A model generated the notes under the pieces. That model had not been told where the DNA came from. It worked only from the letters and a program-made list of their open reading frames with translations, and ran no database searches. A stretch of 64,000 nt of DNA. Source: Buddleja alternifolia. Its lineage: Eukaryota; Streptophyta; Magnoliopsida; Lamiales; Scrophulariaceae. A program made the translations under genes and the position numbers. The DNA is taken from positions 21,085,104-21,149,103 of the forward strand of contig CM033402.1 in assembly GCA_019426215.1 (NCBI GenBank), written 5' to 3'. Of this stretch, positions 12,839 to 22,754 are shown piece after piece. Numbering within the stretch: position 1 is the first letter of the stretch; each line of letters opens with the position of its first letter.

Positions 12839-14502
12839 GCTTCAGAAATATTATTGCTATTATTGACTAAATTGTTTGCAACAACAGTATTAAGAGACGT
12901 ATTGAAAACATTACAATGAGAACTAAGCTGAACAGAATTATGTTTAGCAGGAAGAAGATGATATAGCCCATTTTCCTCTTTACCAATCCCCTTGATCTTT
13001 CCAGTCCATAGATCCTGGAATAAGCAAAAATGAGGGTAAAAGCTTGCAAAACAGTTATTTTCAGAGGTAAATTTAGATATAGATAAGAGATTAAACTTAA
13101 ACTCAGGTATATATAACACCTTTTTAAGAGAGAGATCAGAATTTAAGACAATATTTCCAATTTTAGTAACCTGAGTGATGCTTCCATTTGGAAGTCTCAC
13201 AGATGCTTGCAAATCAGAGTGAGATGAGAAAAGAGTAGAGTTGTAAGACATATGTTCATTTGCTCCACTATCTATAATCCATGTTTTAGAAGCAGTTGAT
13301 GCAAGAAAACTAAAGGGAGCCATTATATTACCTGAGTTACCTGTATTGGATTGAGTTGTGGAAGAATGATTTGCTATAGGAGTTGCAGTAGTGTTCAAAG
13401 AGGTTCCTCCACCAAGAAGTTGCAGAATTTGTTGATATTGATTCTGAGTGAACAAGGGGGACTGATTGACACCAAGTTCTGGATGCACAGTGGTCATAGA
13501 TTGTGAGGTATGTGCTAATTGTTCATCTTGATTACCAGAACCTTGCCCTTGACCATAGGATGCATTATTTGCATTAAACCCACCCCTTTGATTGTAGTTA
13601 TTAGACCTTCCTCTTCCTCTAGATGGGGGAAATCCAATCAGTTTGAAGCATTGTTCTTTAGTATGATTAGTCAAGTGACAGTGTTCACAATATAGATTGG
13701 AATTTTTCCTTCTTGGTTGAGATGTGAAACCACCTCTACTGTTACCAATTGAATTTTGTCCTTTGATAGATTGTCCTTGAGAATAGAATGCAATTGAGGA
13801 GTCAGTGTTGGCAATAGTGGCATGAACTCCTCTTTGTTTTTCTTCATTTAGGATCATAGAGCAGGCTTGAGTATGTGTAGGCATAGGAGTCATCATCAAG
13901 ATTTGAGACCTTACAGCATTGTATGATTCATTTAATCCCATAAGGAATTGCATCATTTTTAGTTGTTCAGTATACTGCATATATTCCTTTGAAAACACAG
14001 TGGATGTATAGGGGATTAATGACTCATATTCATCCCACATTTTCTTCAGATTTGAGTAATATGTTGTAACAGAATGTGTTCCTTGACTAATAGTGCTAAT
14101 TTGCCTCAATAAACCAAACATCTCTGCACCACTTGTTACATCGAATCTATCTTTCAAGTCTTTCCATACAGATGATGCAGTGTCACAATATATCACTCCA
14201 CTCAATAATTCACTACTGATTGCATTATGAATCCAGGAAAGAACGAGCGCATTGCATCGTTTCCAATGAGCAAAAAGAGGATCATTATCATCAGGTTTTG
14301 AAAGAGTACCTGTAACAAAACCTAATTTGTTTTTTGCTTCCAATGCCACAATCATCTGCCTGCTCCAAACTTTGTAGTTTTCTGTACCTTTGAGAGATTC
14401 AGTCGCAAGAGATATATGTGGTGAATCAGACGGATGAAGATAGAGAGGACTCGAGAAATTGATTGTAGGTTCTGTGATAGATTGTTCTTTCGGATTCGCC
14501 AT
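12763..14502 (-). pseudogene. copia gag and protease segment
   Basis: Starts with ATG at 14500-14502, about 150 bp after the primer site. The gag part has the WSRQMIVALEAKNKLGF and AMFGLLRQI-type motifs of the plant copia gag (Retrotran_gag families), a CCHC knuckle CEHCHLTNHTKEQC, and a Gly/Asn-rich linker. It continues into the aspartic protease with WIIDSGANEHMS and a LLSISKF motif. Real homology stops near 12838 because of a frameshift; the last 25 codons of the ORF are out-of-frame integrase sequence. The Met-Ala-Asn start is well supported because upstream DNA is leader. Confidence 0.92.
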
Positions 14503-14650
14503 TGAAGAACAGATTTGAAGATTGGTTGATAAAAGAAGATAATCTTGATAATCTGTGTATCAAGAACTTTGAATATATTGAAGATCTTTGAAGAATTTGA
14601 AGATTTTGATAATCAAGAACTTCAATTGTGCAGCGGAACCCAGATTGAAT

Positions 14651-14662
14651 GCTCTGGTACCA
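14651..14662 (-). other. Primer binding site of the copia element
   Basis: The minus strand reads TGGTACCAGAGC directly abutting the 5' LTR, one base different from the initiator tRNA-Met primer site. Confidence 0.88.
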
Positions 14663-14862
14663 TATCAGAAATTGAAGAGTTGAAGAAGAGGAAAGTTAAC
14701 CATTCTGATATATTTGAATAATGAATGAATACAAAGAATACTTAATTAAAAGGAAAGCATACTAAGCCTATATATAGAAAGTCAACAAGCAGTAGCCGCC
14801 TCTACCTAACTCTCTATTTACAATTCAGTCCCTTGATTATCTGGAAACTTCCTTCCTTGACA
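14663..14862 (-). repeat. 5' LTR of the copia element
   Basis: 200 bp, identical by eye to 9849-10048, indicating recent insertion. It is followed by the AAAAA target duplication and then the rest of the host LARD LTR. Confidence 0.95.
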
Positions 14863-15461
14863 AAAAACCAGTCCACACCTCTGTCACGAGGAGAGAGATG
14901 ATTATCCACAATCCAAGAACTTCAAATGGGAATTTTCTGTGCCAAAATCACACCAAATTGACACTTCTATGCCTTCACTTTTAGCGCCTCATTTTTGCTG
15001 CGAAAATATGATGCTTGGATGTCTATTTTTTTTCATCTCTATTTTCAGATAATAATAGAGATAATAATGGGAAAGTTGGGTGGTTTTTTCCTACAAAAAA
15101 CCACTCCCTCCATTTTCCATATTTCAAACGATATGGGTAGGATCAAGCCCTCATGGGCGACCCACGACCCGAATCTTATTTCCAACATTTTGAATTATCT
15201 CTTTTGCATCATCCAAATTATGAATACAATTGTTTTGACTTTTGCATTATCTAATTTTGCAACAGCGTTGAATTTTATTTTTTTCTGTGACGGCCCCTCT
15301 ACCGCTGAATGGGCATTAGTGGTGTGGCCTAAGATAAGAAACGAGCTGGTTTTAAACGGCATGAAGTTTGCCATTCGGCCAATATTATTTTCCGTGCCGA
15401 CTACTTCCAAACAGAATTAAATAAACCATACGCTTACTAATTGATCTGACACTTGAAACAT

Positions 15462-15495
15462 GTACAATAGTAGTACAAGAGAGAAGACAATGTAC
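15462..15495 (+). promoter_or_regulatory. Cluster of three GTAC motifs upstream of COPT
   Basis: GTAC occurs at 15462-15465, 15473-15476 and 15492-15495, about 735-770 bp before the start codon; a fourth is at 15864-15867. GTAC is the core of copper-response elements bound by SPL7/CRR1-type factors in plant and algal copper-uptake promoters. The motif is short and can occur by chance, so a role is inferred only from its clustering in front of a copper transporter. Confidence 0.35.
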
Positions 15496-15711
15496 TACGC
15501 TTCCATCTCATCAAAATTACAAACAAAAATTAAAAAAATCGTCCTATAACTTAGGCGAAGTCCCATTTTAGTCCGGTTAAAAAGTTTTTTGGAATCAATT
15601 GTCCCATTGGTTTTCACATTTTTTCAATTCGGTCCAAATTCTTGAGTATAGTCCATAACTTTTGAGGGGTTGAGCAATTCAAGACCAAGTTGACCAACAA
15701 TTAGGCTGAAA

Positions 15712-16039
15712 GATGAACCAAGCTACTCGATACTCGATTCGAGCTTGTTCGTTACAAACTCATTTGAGCTCGATTCGTCAGCGTTTCAAACCAAGCTTGA
15801 ACAATTTTTTGTGTTTGATAAGTTTTAAAGCTCGGCTCGATTAGTAAAAATTGATAAAAACATGTACAAAAAGTCAAACTACTCGAGCTCAACTCGTATT
15901 CGGCTCGATTAAAGCTCGTTTGAGCTCGGCTCAATTAATAATCAAACAAGCTCAAACATAAAAATTTGAAACTCGATTATAATTCAAACAATCTTGAACA
16001 ACAACTCGTTCGACTTGACTCGACTCATTTACACCCCTA
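15712..16039. repeat. Dispersed GAGCTCG/CTCGATTCG-type repeat
   Basis: Degenerate short-period repeats of CTCGATTCGAGC, GAGCTCGGCTC and CTCGTTCGACTTGACTCGACTC, ending in CATTTACACCCCT. Such arrays ending in AGGGGTGTAAATGA are common at the ends of plant hAT-like or other nonautonomous repeats. No second terminus was found. Confidence 0.5.
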
Positions 16040-16102
16040 CCAACTAAGGGTCAATATGAGACAAGCCTAAGTTATGGGACTAAATTGGCAATTTGGCAAA
16101 AT

Positions 16103-16114
16103 TATATTTATAAA
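16103..16114 (+). promoter_or_regulatory. Probable TATA box of the COPT gene
   Basis: TATATTTATAAA lies about 115 bp upstream of the ATG. The intervening leader has a CT run at 16180-16193, a common feature of plant 5' UTRs. Confidence 0.5.
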
Positions 16115-16229
16115 TTGTGCCAAATGCTTCCTGCCTCTTCCATCTTGCTTAGTCTTCAAACTACCCTTCATCCAAAAAACTCTCTCTCTCTCTTGCACAT
16201 AATCAAACAAACATAAAAAATAGTTAAAG

Positions 16230-16685
16230 ATGGAAAATATGCCTGGAATGGGAGACATGGTGCCACCACATCATGAATCGAATTCGACCGATCACACGAT
16301 GACTATGATGCATATGACCTTCTTCTGGGGAAAAAATGCCCACATCCTCTTCGCCGGATGGCCAGGTAAACGCACGGGGATGTACGTTTTAGCCCTCATA
16401 TTCATCTTCTTGCTTTCTGTCATCGTAGAGTGGCTCACCCATTCCCGATGGATATCTGACAGAGAAAGTTGTGGTAATAATTCTCGTGGTGTGATTCGGA
16501 CAATAGTGCATGGTTTAAGGATTGGTCTGGGGTATCTTGTTATGTTGGCTGTCATGTCATTCAATGCTGGAGTTTTTATTGTTGCTGTCGGAGGACATAC
16601 TTTGGGCTTCTTTTTATTTGGGAGTAGATTAATTTTCAATAAATCAGCTGCCAAGGATTTTCCTCCTCCAACATCCTGCTCATAA
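16230..16685 (+). CDS. COPT/Ctr-family copper transporter
   Basis: 151-residue, single-exon member of the Ctr (COPT) family, trimeric high-affinity Cu(I) channels of the plasma membrane or internal membranes. The N-terminus is rich in Met and His (MPGMGDM, then a TMTMMHM cluster near residues 24-29) and collects copper. Transmembrane segment 1 is at about 50-70. Segment 2 (about 98-118) holds the selectivity motif Met105-x3-Met109, and segment 3 (about 119-136) starts with the GxxxG packing motif (Gly122, Gly126). The FFWG motif before TM1 is also typical. The tail is short and ends Ser-Cys-Ser. Length and N-terminus fit the COPT1/2/6 group, but the exact orthologue cannot be named. The ATG is the first in frame after the leader. 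GTAC motifs upstream hint at copper-deficiency control. Confidence 0.93.
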   Translation: MENMPGMGDMVPPHHESNSTDHTMTMMHMTFFWGKNAHILFAGWPGKRTGMYVLALIFIFLLSVIVEWLTHSRWISDRESCGNNSRGVIRTIVHGLRIGLGYLVMLAVMSFNAGVFIVAVGGHTLGFFLFGSRLIFNKSAAKDFPPPTSCS

Positions 16686-17218
16686 TCACTTCAGTTCACA
16701 TCTCTGCATTTCCATCGAATCATTCGTTCCGTTATTTATTGTTTCCAGAGATTTTTGGTATTTCTGCTTGCTTCAGTAATTCTTGTATATATGTTATCAC
16801 TAAAAACTTTTGAACTCATCTTGTTAACTGTGGCTGTACGCAGTACGCGACCCTCCACAAACTATGACTCTATTGGTCCTAAACAAACACAACCTTCTAG
16901 ATACGTATTTGTTGTTGCTTATTTTATAAAGGATGGAAGAATATTGATTGTTTTTTAAATTCAAGAGGAAGGGATACCCTATATATCTAACCCGACAAAC
17001 TCGGGTTGATAGTTATAATCATGAGCCATAAAGACTGTAATCTAACTCCATAAAGGAGGGAAAGTCATAACTTGTGGCAGACTGAATTTGAGCCCAGGAC
17101 CTTTCACATAAAGTGGGAAGTGGATACCATTAGACCAATAGGTCTCGGTGAATATTGATTGTTTTTAAGATTACACTTTTTTAAGTATCTAAGGTCTAAA
17201 ATAATGACCTTGCAAAAT
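16686..17218. other. COPT 3' flank and unassigned repeat-like DNA
   Basis: The first part is presumably 3' UTR. Positions about 16980-17150 hold a CCCAGGACCTTTCACATAA-like stretch of the sort dispersed in plant genomes, but I cannot assign it. No gene is seen. Confidence 0.4.
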
Positions 17219-18440
17219 AAAGATGTAAACAGGCCTTTAAAAAAACTGGCCGACGTTTTTAAGGCCTTGGCCTCTGATTGGCCGGTTTAAAAAGGCTAGG
17301 TCGGGCTGGCCTTTTAAGGACCATGGCCGTTCTATGGCCTTTGGGCTGAAAAAGCCCAACCCAATGATTATATAATTTTTATTTTATTAGTTTAAACTAA
17401 TAATATATAAAAAAATAAAAATAAATAAATTCTGACAAGTGTGCAACGGCCCACACTTGTCCCAACGGCCAGCATTTGCTGACCGTTGTAATTTGAAATT
17501 CACAACAACCAACATTTGCTGGAGTTGTGAATTTGGTGCAAAGGCCAGAATGTTTTCCAGTCGTTGCACATATTTTTTTTTATTATATATATATTTTTTT
17601 GAATTTTTTCTATCTATAAATAGCACCAAGCTTCATCACTTAATTTCACACAAAAATTTTTCATTCTCTTACAATTATTTCAATCTCTGCTTTATACACT
17701 TTATTATAACAATTATACAATTTATTATAACAATTATACATTTTATTATATTTATATCAATCTCTTACAATTCCCACAATTATATCAAATATATATTTTA
17801 TATTATTTATATGATTTGGCAATTTGAGACTTTGAAGTTGGAAAGCTCTAGTATTTTCGACAATTAGACAAGGAAACGATCTGGTCATGGCCTCGAAGAT
17901 TTGCCATAAATTCCCTTGATAAATATTGTTCTCAAGGGAAAGTTATCAAAGAGAATTTATAGCAAATCTAAAGAGTCATGACTTCACGTCTATATAAAAT
18001 CGAGGTATTTAAGTTTTTTTAATATTGGTTGTATTATCCGCATTTAATATTTTTTTTGTACAATATTGTGAACTAACAAGTAATATTTCAACCACAAATA
18101 AATTGTAAACTAACAAGTAGTAAATAAATTGCAAATATTGTGAACTAACAAATACTAAATATATTGCAATTAAAATAAAATGAAAAATGTTGAAAATAAA
18201 GTAGAAACAGAACAATAAAAAAAAAAAAAAGCAAGGGGGCCCTTTTAAGGCCAAAATGACCCTCGGCCTAACCAATCCTTGAAAAGGCCGGATTGGGAAC
18301 CGATCTGGCCACTCATTTGAGGGATCGAAACGGCCCAACAGGCTTAAAGGACCAGCCTTTTTGTTAAAGGGCTCGGCTCGACCCCTTTAGCAAAATCAAA
18401 AGGCTCCTAATAGGCTGGTCCGTTGGGAGCCTTTTTACAC
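17219..18440. mobile_element. Probable hAT-like element remnant with GGCC-rich ends
   Basis: The left end (GATGTAAACAGGCC) and the reverse-complemented right end (ATGTGTAAAAAGGC) are similar. Both flanks carry many GGCC/AAAGG words in opposite orientation, resembling hAT subterminal repeats. The inside has a hairpin cluster, a CTATAAATAG TATA box (17614-17623) and an AT-rich leader, but no transposase. It looks like an internally deleted derivative. No clear 8 bp target duplication was found. Confidence 0.4.
17435..17569. repeat. Four consecutive hairpins upstream of a TATA box
   Basis: Four perfect or near-perfect stems follow one another: 17435-17443 with 17452-17460 (ACAAGTGTG), 17463-17468 with 17483-17488 (CAACGG), 17497-17506 with 17524-17533 (AATTCACAAC) and 17536-17541 with 17564-17569 (GTGCAA). 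The loops of the middle two share CATTTGCTG. Confidence 0.75.
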
Positions 18441-18662
18441 ATTTAGCTATATCCTATTTATAACAAGGTATGAGAGAGTAGTCCTTTGTACCAAAAAAAA
18501 AAATGAGAGAGTAGTCCTAGAATCAGGAAAATATTTCTTAGTGGACCACACTCGGGTTCATAAACATTTAGCTGATATCCTATTTATAACAAGGATTTGG
18601 GAAAATACCTGGGCGCACCATTACACCACACTCGGGTTCGTAAATAAGGCTATCAATTCTTA
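18441..18662. other. Rearranged short repeats before the LINE fragment
   Basis: Small blocks occur twice: ATCCTATTTATAACAAGG, GAGAGAGTAGTCCT, TTCTTAGTGGACC and CACACTCGGGTTC. The stretch from 18599 (GGGAAAATACCTGGGCGCACC) matches the inverted right end of the MITE at 20520-20655. Confidence 0.6.
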
Positions 18663-20468
18663 GTGGACCGAGTTAAAAATCGATTGAAGGGTTGGAAGAG
18701 AAAATTTTTGTCGTTAGCAGGCCGTACTACTTTAGTGCGGGCGGTTACATCCACTATATCGAGCTATCTGATGCAAACTTCAAAAATCCCGGTGGCAATT
18801 TGTGATGCTATTGATCGAGAAAATAGACGCTTCCTATGGGGCGACACTGATATTAAAAACAAAATTCACCCGGTTTCTTGGGAAAAAGTTTGTAGGGGTA
18901 AAGAGTACGGTGGCTTGGGCCTTAGGCGAATGAGGGAGGTCAATCTATCTTTGTTGGGAAAGTTGGGGTGGCAAACAATCAAAGACGACATGAAGCTTTG
19001 GGTTCAAGTGATTAGACACAAATATATTCTGAGAAATAGAGCGAGGGCGAGAAGGTCCACATCACATACATGGTGTAGTATTCAATCGGCGCTACCTATG
19101 CTTAAAAAGGGTATGAGGTGGAAAGTTGCTAATGGAAATGTTGTTAAGTTCTGGTCCGATTTGTGGCTAGGCAACACTGAACTAATTAACCTCGTAGCAT
19201 CTCACGGAATCAATCCCGACCTAGAGCGTACGGTTTCTAGCTATTGGACACGCACGACGGGCTGGAAATGGGCCGAGCTTCGGCATCTTCCAGATGACGT
19301 CAAAGACGAGTTGAGAAATATGGACTTAGATGAAGGGACAGCCCATGAGGATACCATTGTATGGAAATATACGACGAATGGGTTATACTCTTGCAAAAGC
19401 GCATATGAGATGCTTACTCGAAATCAAAGTGACATGGGTACGGAGCCAGATTGGCAGCGCATTTGGAGAACCAAGGGAACATACCGGAGAAAATTTGTGA
19501 TGTGGCTTTTGAGGCATAACCGGCTGCTCACCAAGTCTCATCTTCATGCTCGGAATATAACTTTGAATGCGGATTGTATGCTTTGTGGTCACTCACGTGA
19601 AACGAACCTCCATGCAATCCGAGATTGTACATGGAGTAAAGATACTTGGCAGAAGTTGGTCGCACCGAGATATCATGACTTGTTCTTCTCGCTAAACGTT
19701 CATGATTGGGTTGATTGGAACTTACAAAAATCGGCGAGCAGGTATGTATGGTGTGATAATTGGGCGTTGGCTTTTATTGAAACTGTGAATTTAATTTGGC
19801 AAGAAAGGAATACTTCAATCTACAAAGAGGAGATAACCATACCGAATCTTGCAATAAAGGCGGTCCAGGCCCGAGTGATGGAAAGCATTAATGCGATGAA
19901 GAATAACATGGAGACAATAGAGTCAAGAAGGCTGGTTGGTTGGTGTAAACCTGAGCGCGGGACTATGAAGCTGAATGTAGACGCGGCTTTCTATACTTCT
20001 AACCAAGGCAGAACCATGATTGGCGTCAGAGGTGTCATTCGGGACAGCCTTGGACATTGGAAATATGCATTTAGAGGTCAAGTCCAGGAGAGTTCCCCAC
20101 TAGGAGCTGAGCTTTGTGGCATTTTGGAAGGGCTGAAGATGGCTTGGAATTTGAAGATTAGTAAGCTAGAGCTTGAGACAGATTGCATGGAGGCGTGGCA
20201 GTGCCTAGAAGATACAATTTTTTCACACCAATATTTTGGAATTATTACTCAAATTAGAGAATGGCTTAATAAAGAATGGCAAGTGAAGGTTCATCATATT
20301 CCTCGAGAGGCGAATCAAGTGGCAGACAATCTCGCCAAGACTGGATTATACGGTCCCATGGAGCAGATTCTTGACCCGGGGGGTCAATTATACCAACTTT
20401 ACGAGCAAGACCTTATCGGCACTAAATGGTCGAGGGTTACAACTATTAGTTCGGGTTTGTCGGACTAG
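18663..20468 (+). pseudogene. 5'-truncated LINE (non-LTR retrotransposon) ORF2, C-terminal part
   Basis: 601 codons open to a TAG at 20466-20468; the frame is open back to a stop at 18645-18647 and has no natural ATG at its beginning. Residues 1-120 match the end of the LINE reverse transcriptase and thumb region (RLKGWKRKFLSLAGR, GGLGLR). Next comes the zf-RVT zinc-finger module (AHEDTIVWKYTTNGLYSCKS, CMLCGHSRETNLH, RDC), then an RVT_3-type RNase H from about residue 435 (LNVDAAF, AELCGILEGLKMAW, LELETDC, REANQVADNLAK). The endonuclease and RT catalytic domain are missing, as is usual for 5'-truncated insertions. The retained part has no frameshift or internal stop. Confidence 0.9.
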
Positions 20469-20498
20469 CAATCTAGGGTAGCACCCTTCTTGTGTAGC

Positions 20499-20513
20499 AA
20501 AAAAAAAAAAAAA
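20499..20513 (+). repeat. Poly-A tail of the LINE fragment
   Basis: 15 A residues 31 bp after the LINE stop codon, the expected 3' end of a target-primed insertion. Confidence 0.75.
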
Positions 20514-20519
20514 GAATCT

Positions 20520-20655
20520 GAAAAATATTTGGGTGCACCCACACACAAAAATAATATATATAATATAATAATAAGTTATATAATTTTTTATTATATTTTT
20601 ATAGGTGTGGGTGCACCCAAGTGGGACCACACCGGGTGCACCCAAGTATTTTCCC
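20520..20655. mobile_element. Short MITE with AAAATAYTTGGGTGCACCC inverted ends
   Basis: About 136 bp. The left end GAAAAATATTTGGGTGCACC pairs with the right end 20634-20655, and GGGTGCACCCACAC is repeated in inverse around an AT-rich core. It folds almost end to end. A third copy of the terminus, in the left orientation, lies at 18599 on the other side of the LINE. Confidence 0.65.
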
Positions 20656-22754
20656 TAGAATCAAGTGGAAGTATATTTCCTTTGTCCCCCCACCACACCA
20701 CCCCACCAACAACCCCCAAGCGGTCCCGTCTTCTGTTTTCGGCTCAATTTTGAGTCCTCAACCTTTGGGTCTCACCCAATGCCAAATATAGAATTGATCT
20801 ATTAATTATATTTAGGTCCAACCTCTATATAATAAAATAATGCATGATCTTTATATGTCTTTTAATAGTTAATCTAATCGATTAAAAGTTCAATCAATTA
20901 ACTAAAACACTTTTGGAATCACTAATATATCATTCTTAATTACTAATTTTATGACTTGGAACACTTTTCGAACCTCATTCTTAACTTTAGAGATACATTT
21001 CATGGTTACTATTCCCAACGCGCAACCTTGTCTCTTGGCCTTGAATAATCTATGGGGCTTCAAATGTAAAACACACAAAGATAAACAAATGATAAAACCA
21101 TAATACAATAGAATTTTCTAAAAATGGACGCCCAAACAATTGTCATGCCAGACATCACTCTATCAATCAATTGAACACCCATGTACATAAGGATCATCCT
21201 ATATGTGGGTACCATTCACATAATCTCTGACTCGAGACCTTAGTGATTGGACCTACTACATTATCTACCAAAGCCCAACCCTTGGTAGCCTTATGAGTTT
21301 AAACTTTTGACAACACCTTGGATCATTTGAACTCTCGGATCAAGTTCTTCACCCAACCAACTTACTTTACAAGTTAATGTGTCCTGCTTCTATGGTGGAG
21401 TAAATCGTAGACCATTGAATACAATCACAAATTGATAAACAAATTTTAGTCACCCACACTCGTCTGGAACTAAAACCGGGAAAGCACCTAGTTCATTTTC
21501 TCCCCCACCACATATCAAGAAGATATTTCCCAAGTACTTCATGATAGTTATTATGTTGGTTCAACGCTTATCGCTTGGATTTGATTGATATCGACTTGTC
21601 AAGTTAAGTGATTAAACCACGTCAAGTCTAATATATAGCATTTATTTTGTTGTCAGATGAATAAGCCAATAAGGTATGAGAGACCAAAACATGAAGCAAC
21701 ATTAGTTCATCAAGTCAAAGAAAAGATGAGAAGAGAAGAGAGGAACTAATGGCAGCTTCCCTCATCTAATTGGTATAAATTGGATATTAATGGTGTAATA
21801 GTATGGGGACAGGAAAACCATCATTCGTTGATGGCTTTCTATAAATGTAGATTCAATACTGATAATGTTCGGAAGAGAAAGCACAACGCTTTGACAAACT
21901 TTAAGTGTTCAGGTTTTGATTATTGAGTTTGCGTCTGCTTATTTGTTTCATTATACGAATGGTATTAAAATGAAAAAGAACCTTCTTTTAAACCCAAAGA
22001 TACACCTTACTTTGCATCTAGATATACGTCATGATGTAACTAGAAGAAGGCGAAATACTAGTTTTCTTCAGATAATCAATTACATCATTAATATGAATCA
22101 TCAAACAACATATAATACTAATACTAATTTGCAACAACTTACAACTACCAATTAAGTAGAAAAAGACTCATGTTGTCAGTGGAAAAAGAAATCAAGACTT
22201 CTAATTTCTTTCTGCTTCGCCAGTAAGACTAGGCCTCATCGGTCGCTTCTGGTACTTCTATCACTATGTTCGAAATGAAATGGACATTTCTTTGCCTTGT
22301 TAACCGAACAATTGGGGAATATAATAAGAGAAGAAAACGATCACTTCCCAACTTATGATACAATAATTTAATTTAGCTACCAAATTTGTGCATGAGATAA
22401 TATAAGTATGATGCCAATGATAAAAGGTAAAAGAATTAACAGGCCTGTTTATTAATAGAAAAAAACTAAACCAAAAGACAGAAATCAAACAAAGATAGTA
22501 CTACCCCATACAACACCACTGCCTAAATCCCAAGTCATCCACCAGCATCAATAAGTCATTTTGAGTTTAAGACAAAAAAATTTAAATAGTCAAGCATATT
22601 CTGACATTTACCCTAAAATCGTAGTCCATATTCGACCTTTACCCGCACATTTATACTGTCGTACTCAACTAAGAAAGTGTTGCACAAGACGCTTCTGCTC
22701 TGAAACAAAATATAAATAAAGGGAACAGAATAATGAATTGAGATGAAATTGAAC
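20656..22754. other. Intergenic between LINE remnant and RABA2, plus RABA2 3' UTR
   Basis: No convincing coding region. Positions about 21554-22000 have an LTR- or promoter-like look (TGTTGGTTCAACGC start, CTATAAATGTAG near 21840), but no partner repeat was found. The part adjoining 22754 should contain the RABA2 3' UTR, whose polyadenylation site I cannot place. Confidence 0.5.

Larger units (their letters stand above)
9849..14862 (-). mobile_element. Ty1/copia retrotransposon, nearly intact but with coding lesions
   Basis: 5,014 bp with 200 bp LTRs (9849-10048, 14663-14862) that I read as identical, and a 5 bp AAAAA target duplication (9844-9848, 14863-14867). The internal order gag, protease, integrase, reverse transcriptase, RNase H on the minus strand is diagnostic of copia. 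The primer site is at 14651-14662 and the purine tract at 10049-10059. Short LTRs and the gag type suggest the Ale lineage, which is only a guess. The polyprotein is broken by one frameshift and two TAG codons, described under its segments. Confidence 0.95.
2486..15187 (-). mobile_element. Non-autonomous LTR retrotransposon (LARD-like), interrupted by a copia element
   Basis: Two direct repeats beginning TGTC and ending AACA (2486-2929; 9736-15187 after removing the nested copia) flank 6.8 kb of internal DNA. A primer binding site complementary to initiator tRNA-Met lies one base from the right LTR, and a purine-rich tract (minus-strand sense) abuts the left LTR, so the element is transcribed leftwards. 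Flanks TTTTA (2481-2485) and TTTTG (15188-15192) look like a 5 bp target duplication with one change. No gag-pol is recognisable. One 106-codon ORF (8316-8636) is present. Without the nested element the length is about 7.7 kb, typical of LARDs. A heavily decayed copia is the alternative. Confidence 0.8.
9736..15187 (-). repeat. Right (5') LTR of the LARD, split by the copia insertion
   Basis: LTR sequence occupies 9736-9848 and resumes at 14863; after removing 5,019 bp (copia plus one copy of its duplication) the LTR is about 433 bp, against 444 bp for the left one. The copia entered an A5 tract that is intact as CTCAAAAACC in the left LTR. Confidence 0.9.
15188..16102. other. Upstream region of the COPT gene
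   Basis: No gene is supported; short ORFs near 15195-15420 on both strands have no recognisable features. The region contains a GTAC cluster (15462-15495) and a dispersed GAGCTCG-type repeat (15712-16039), and runs into the probable core promoter of the copper transporter. Confidence 0.6.

Noticed and set aside
15195..15420. Two overlapping ORFs upstream of COPT
   Set aside because: Neither has a recognisable feature, and both start or end inside the retroelement border.
16292..16654. 120-codon ORF antisense to the copper transporter
   Set aside because: It is the shadow of the COPT gene; the plus-strand frame has all family motifs and the antisense product has none.
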